Below are positions 13,696 through 13,746 of a stretch of DNA of 13,746 nt, piece by piece (the stretch's first letter is position 1; each line of letters opens with the position of its first letter). A model generated the notes under the pieces. It was not told the DNA's origin. It worked only from the letters and a program-made list of their open reading frames with translations, and searched no databases. The stretch spans positions 1 to 13,746 of the forward strand of contig SEHC01000016.1 of assembly GCA_004173415.1 (NCBI GenBank), written 5' to 3'. This DNA comes from Lysobacteraceae bacterium. GTDB lineage: Bacteria > Pseudomonadota > Gammaproteobacteria > Xanthomonadales > Xanthomonadaceae. The position numbers and the translations under genes were made by a program.

Positions 13696-13746
13696 ATGAA
13701 GACCCCCGCCACCCGCCTGACCTCCGCCCTGCTGCTGGCCCTGGCC
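13696..13746 (+). CDS. Start of a predicted secreted or periplasmic protein (3' truncated by window edge)
   Basis: ATG 13696 opens MKTPATRLTSALLLALA, a basic N-terminus followed by a hydrophobic run like the beginning of a Sec signal peptide. AGGACGGA (13682-13689) is a plausible ribosome binding site, six bases before the start. Only 17 codons are visible, so the product cannot be named. Confidence 0.5.
   Translation, partial: MKTPATRLTSALLLALA

Noticed and set aside
1..13746. CRISPR array, insertion sequence or phage genes
   Set aside because: No regularly spaced repeats, transposase motifs, terminal inverted repeats or phage structural genes were seen on either strand.

Overview
The window is high-GC gammaproteobacterial chromosome. 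The C-terminus of the housekeeping sigma factor RpoD and the overall gene style suggest Xanthomonadaceae (Lysobacter / Luteimonas / Pseudoxanthomonas-like). That placement comes from recall of family sequences, not from a search.

Layout: 1-495 is the 3' end of rpoD, followed by an intrinsic terminator (523-546). 676-1149 is a type II secretion pseudopilin-like protein, and 1168-3849 is a membrane-bound GGDEF-EAL cyclic-di-GMP protein directly behind it. 4062-4137 is a CAU-anticodon tRNA, best read as tRNA-Ile2, with a stable-RNA-like promoter upstream. From 4294 to about 13434 runs an accessory block. In order along the + strand: GNAT acetyltransferase (-), beta-CASP metallo-beta-lactamase nuclease (-), AMP-phosphorylase-like enzyme and PRPP-synthase-like enzyme (both +, coupled), P-type cation ATPase (-), CarS/CDP-archaeol-synthase-family membrane protein and tandem universal stress protein (both -, abutting). 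The window ends with a possible MarR C-terminal remnant (-) and the start of a secreted protein (+).

The main result is that the accessory block looks like one oxygen-responsive regulon. Five FNR/Anr-type boxes (TTGAT-N4-ATCAA or close variants) lie only in the intergenic regions, one before each of the five transcription units: 4893-4906, 6466-6479, 6567-6580, 11936-11949 and 13421-13434. In the divergent 6431-6636 region two of them sit exactly 41.5 bp from starts inferred from recognisable -10 elements, the class II FNR arrangement. One predicted start falls one base before the nuclease ATG, implying a leaderless mRNA.

The enzymes suggest a low-oxygen survival programme: RNA turnover (beta-CASP nuclease), phosphorolysis of AMP and re-handling of its ribose phosphate (phosphorylase plus PRPP-synthase-like enzyme), ion homeostasis (P-type ATPase), ATP-binding stress protein, possible lipid head-group chemistry (CarS family) and protein acetylation. 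Several families (AMP phosphorylase, CPSF-like nuclease, CarS, PRPP synthase with an archaeal-looking RQD-x-RF-x2-GE-x-IS signature) have their best-known members in archaea. No FNR/Anr regulator gene is present in the window.
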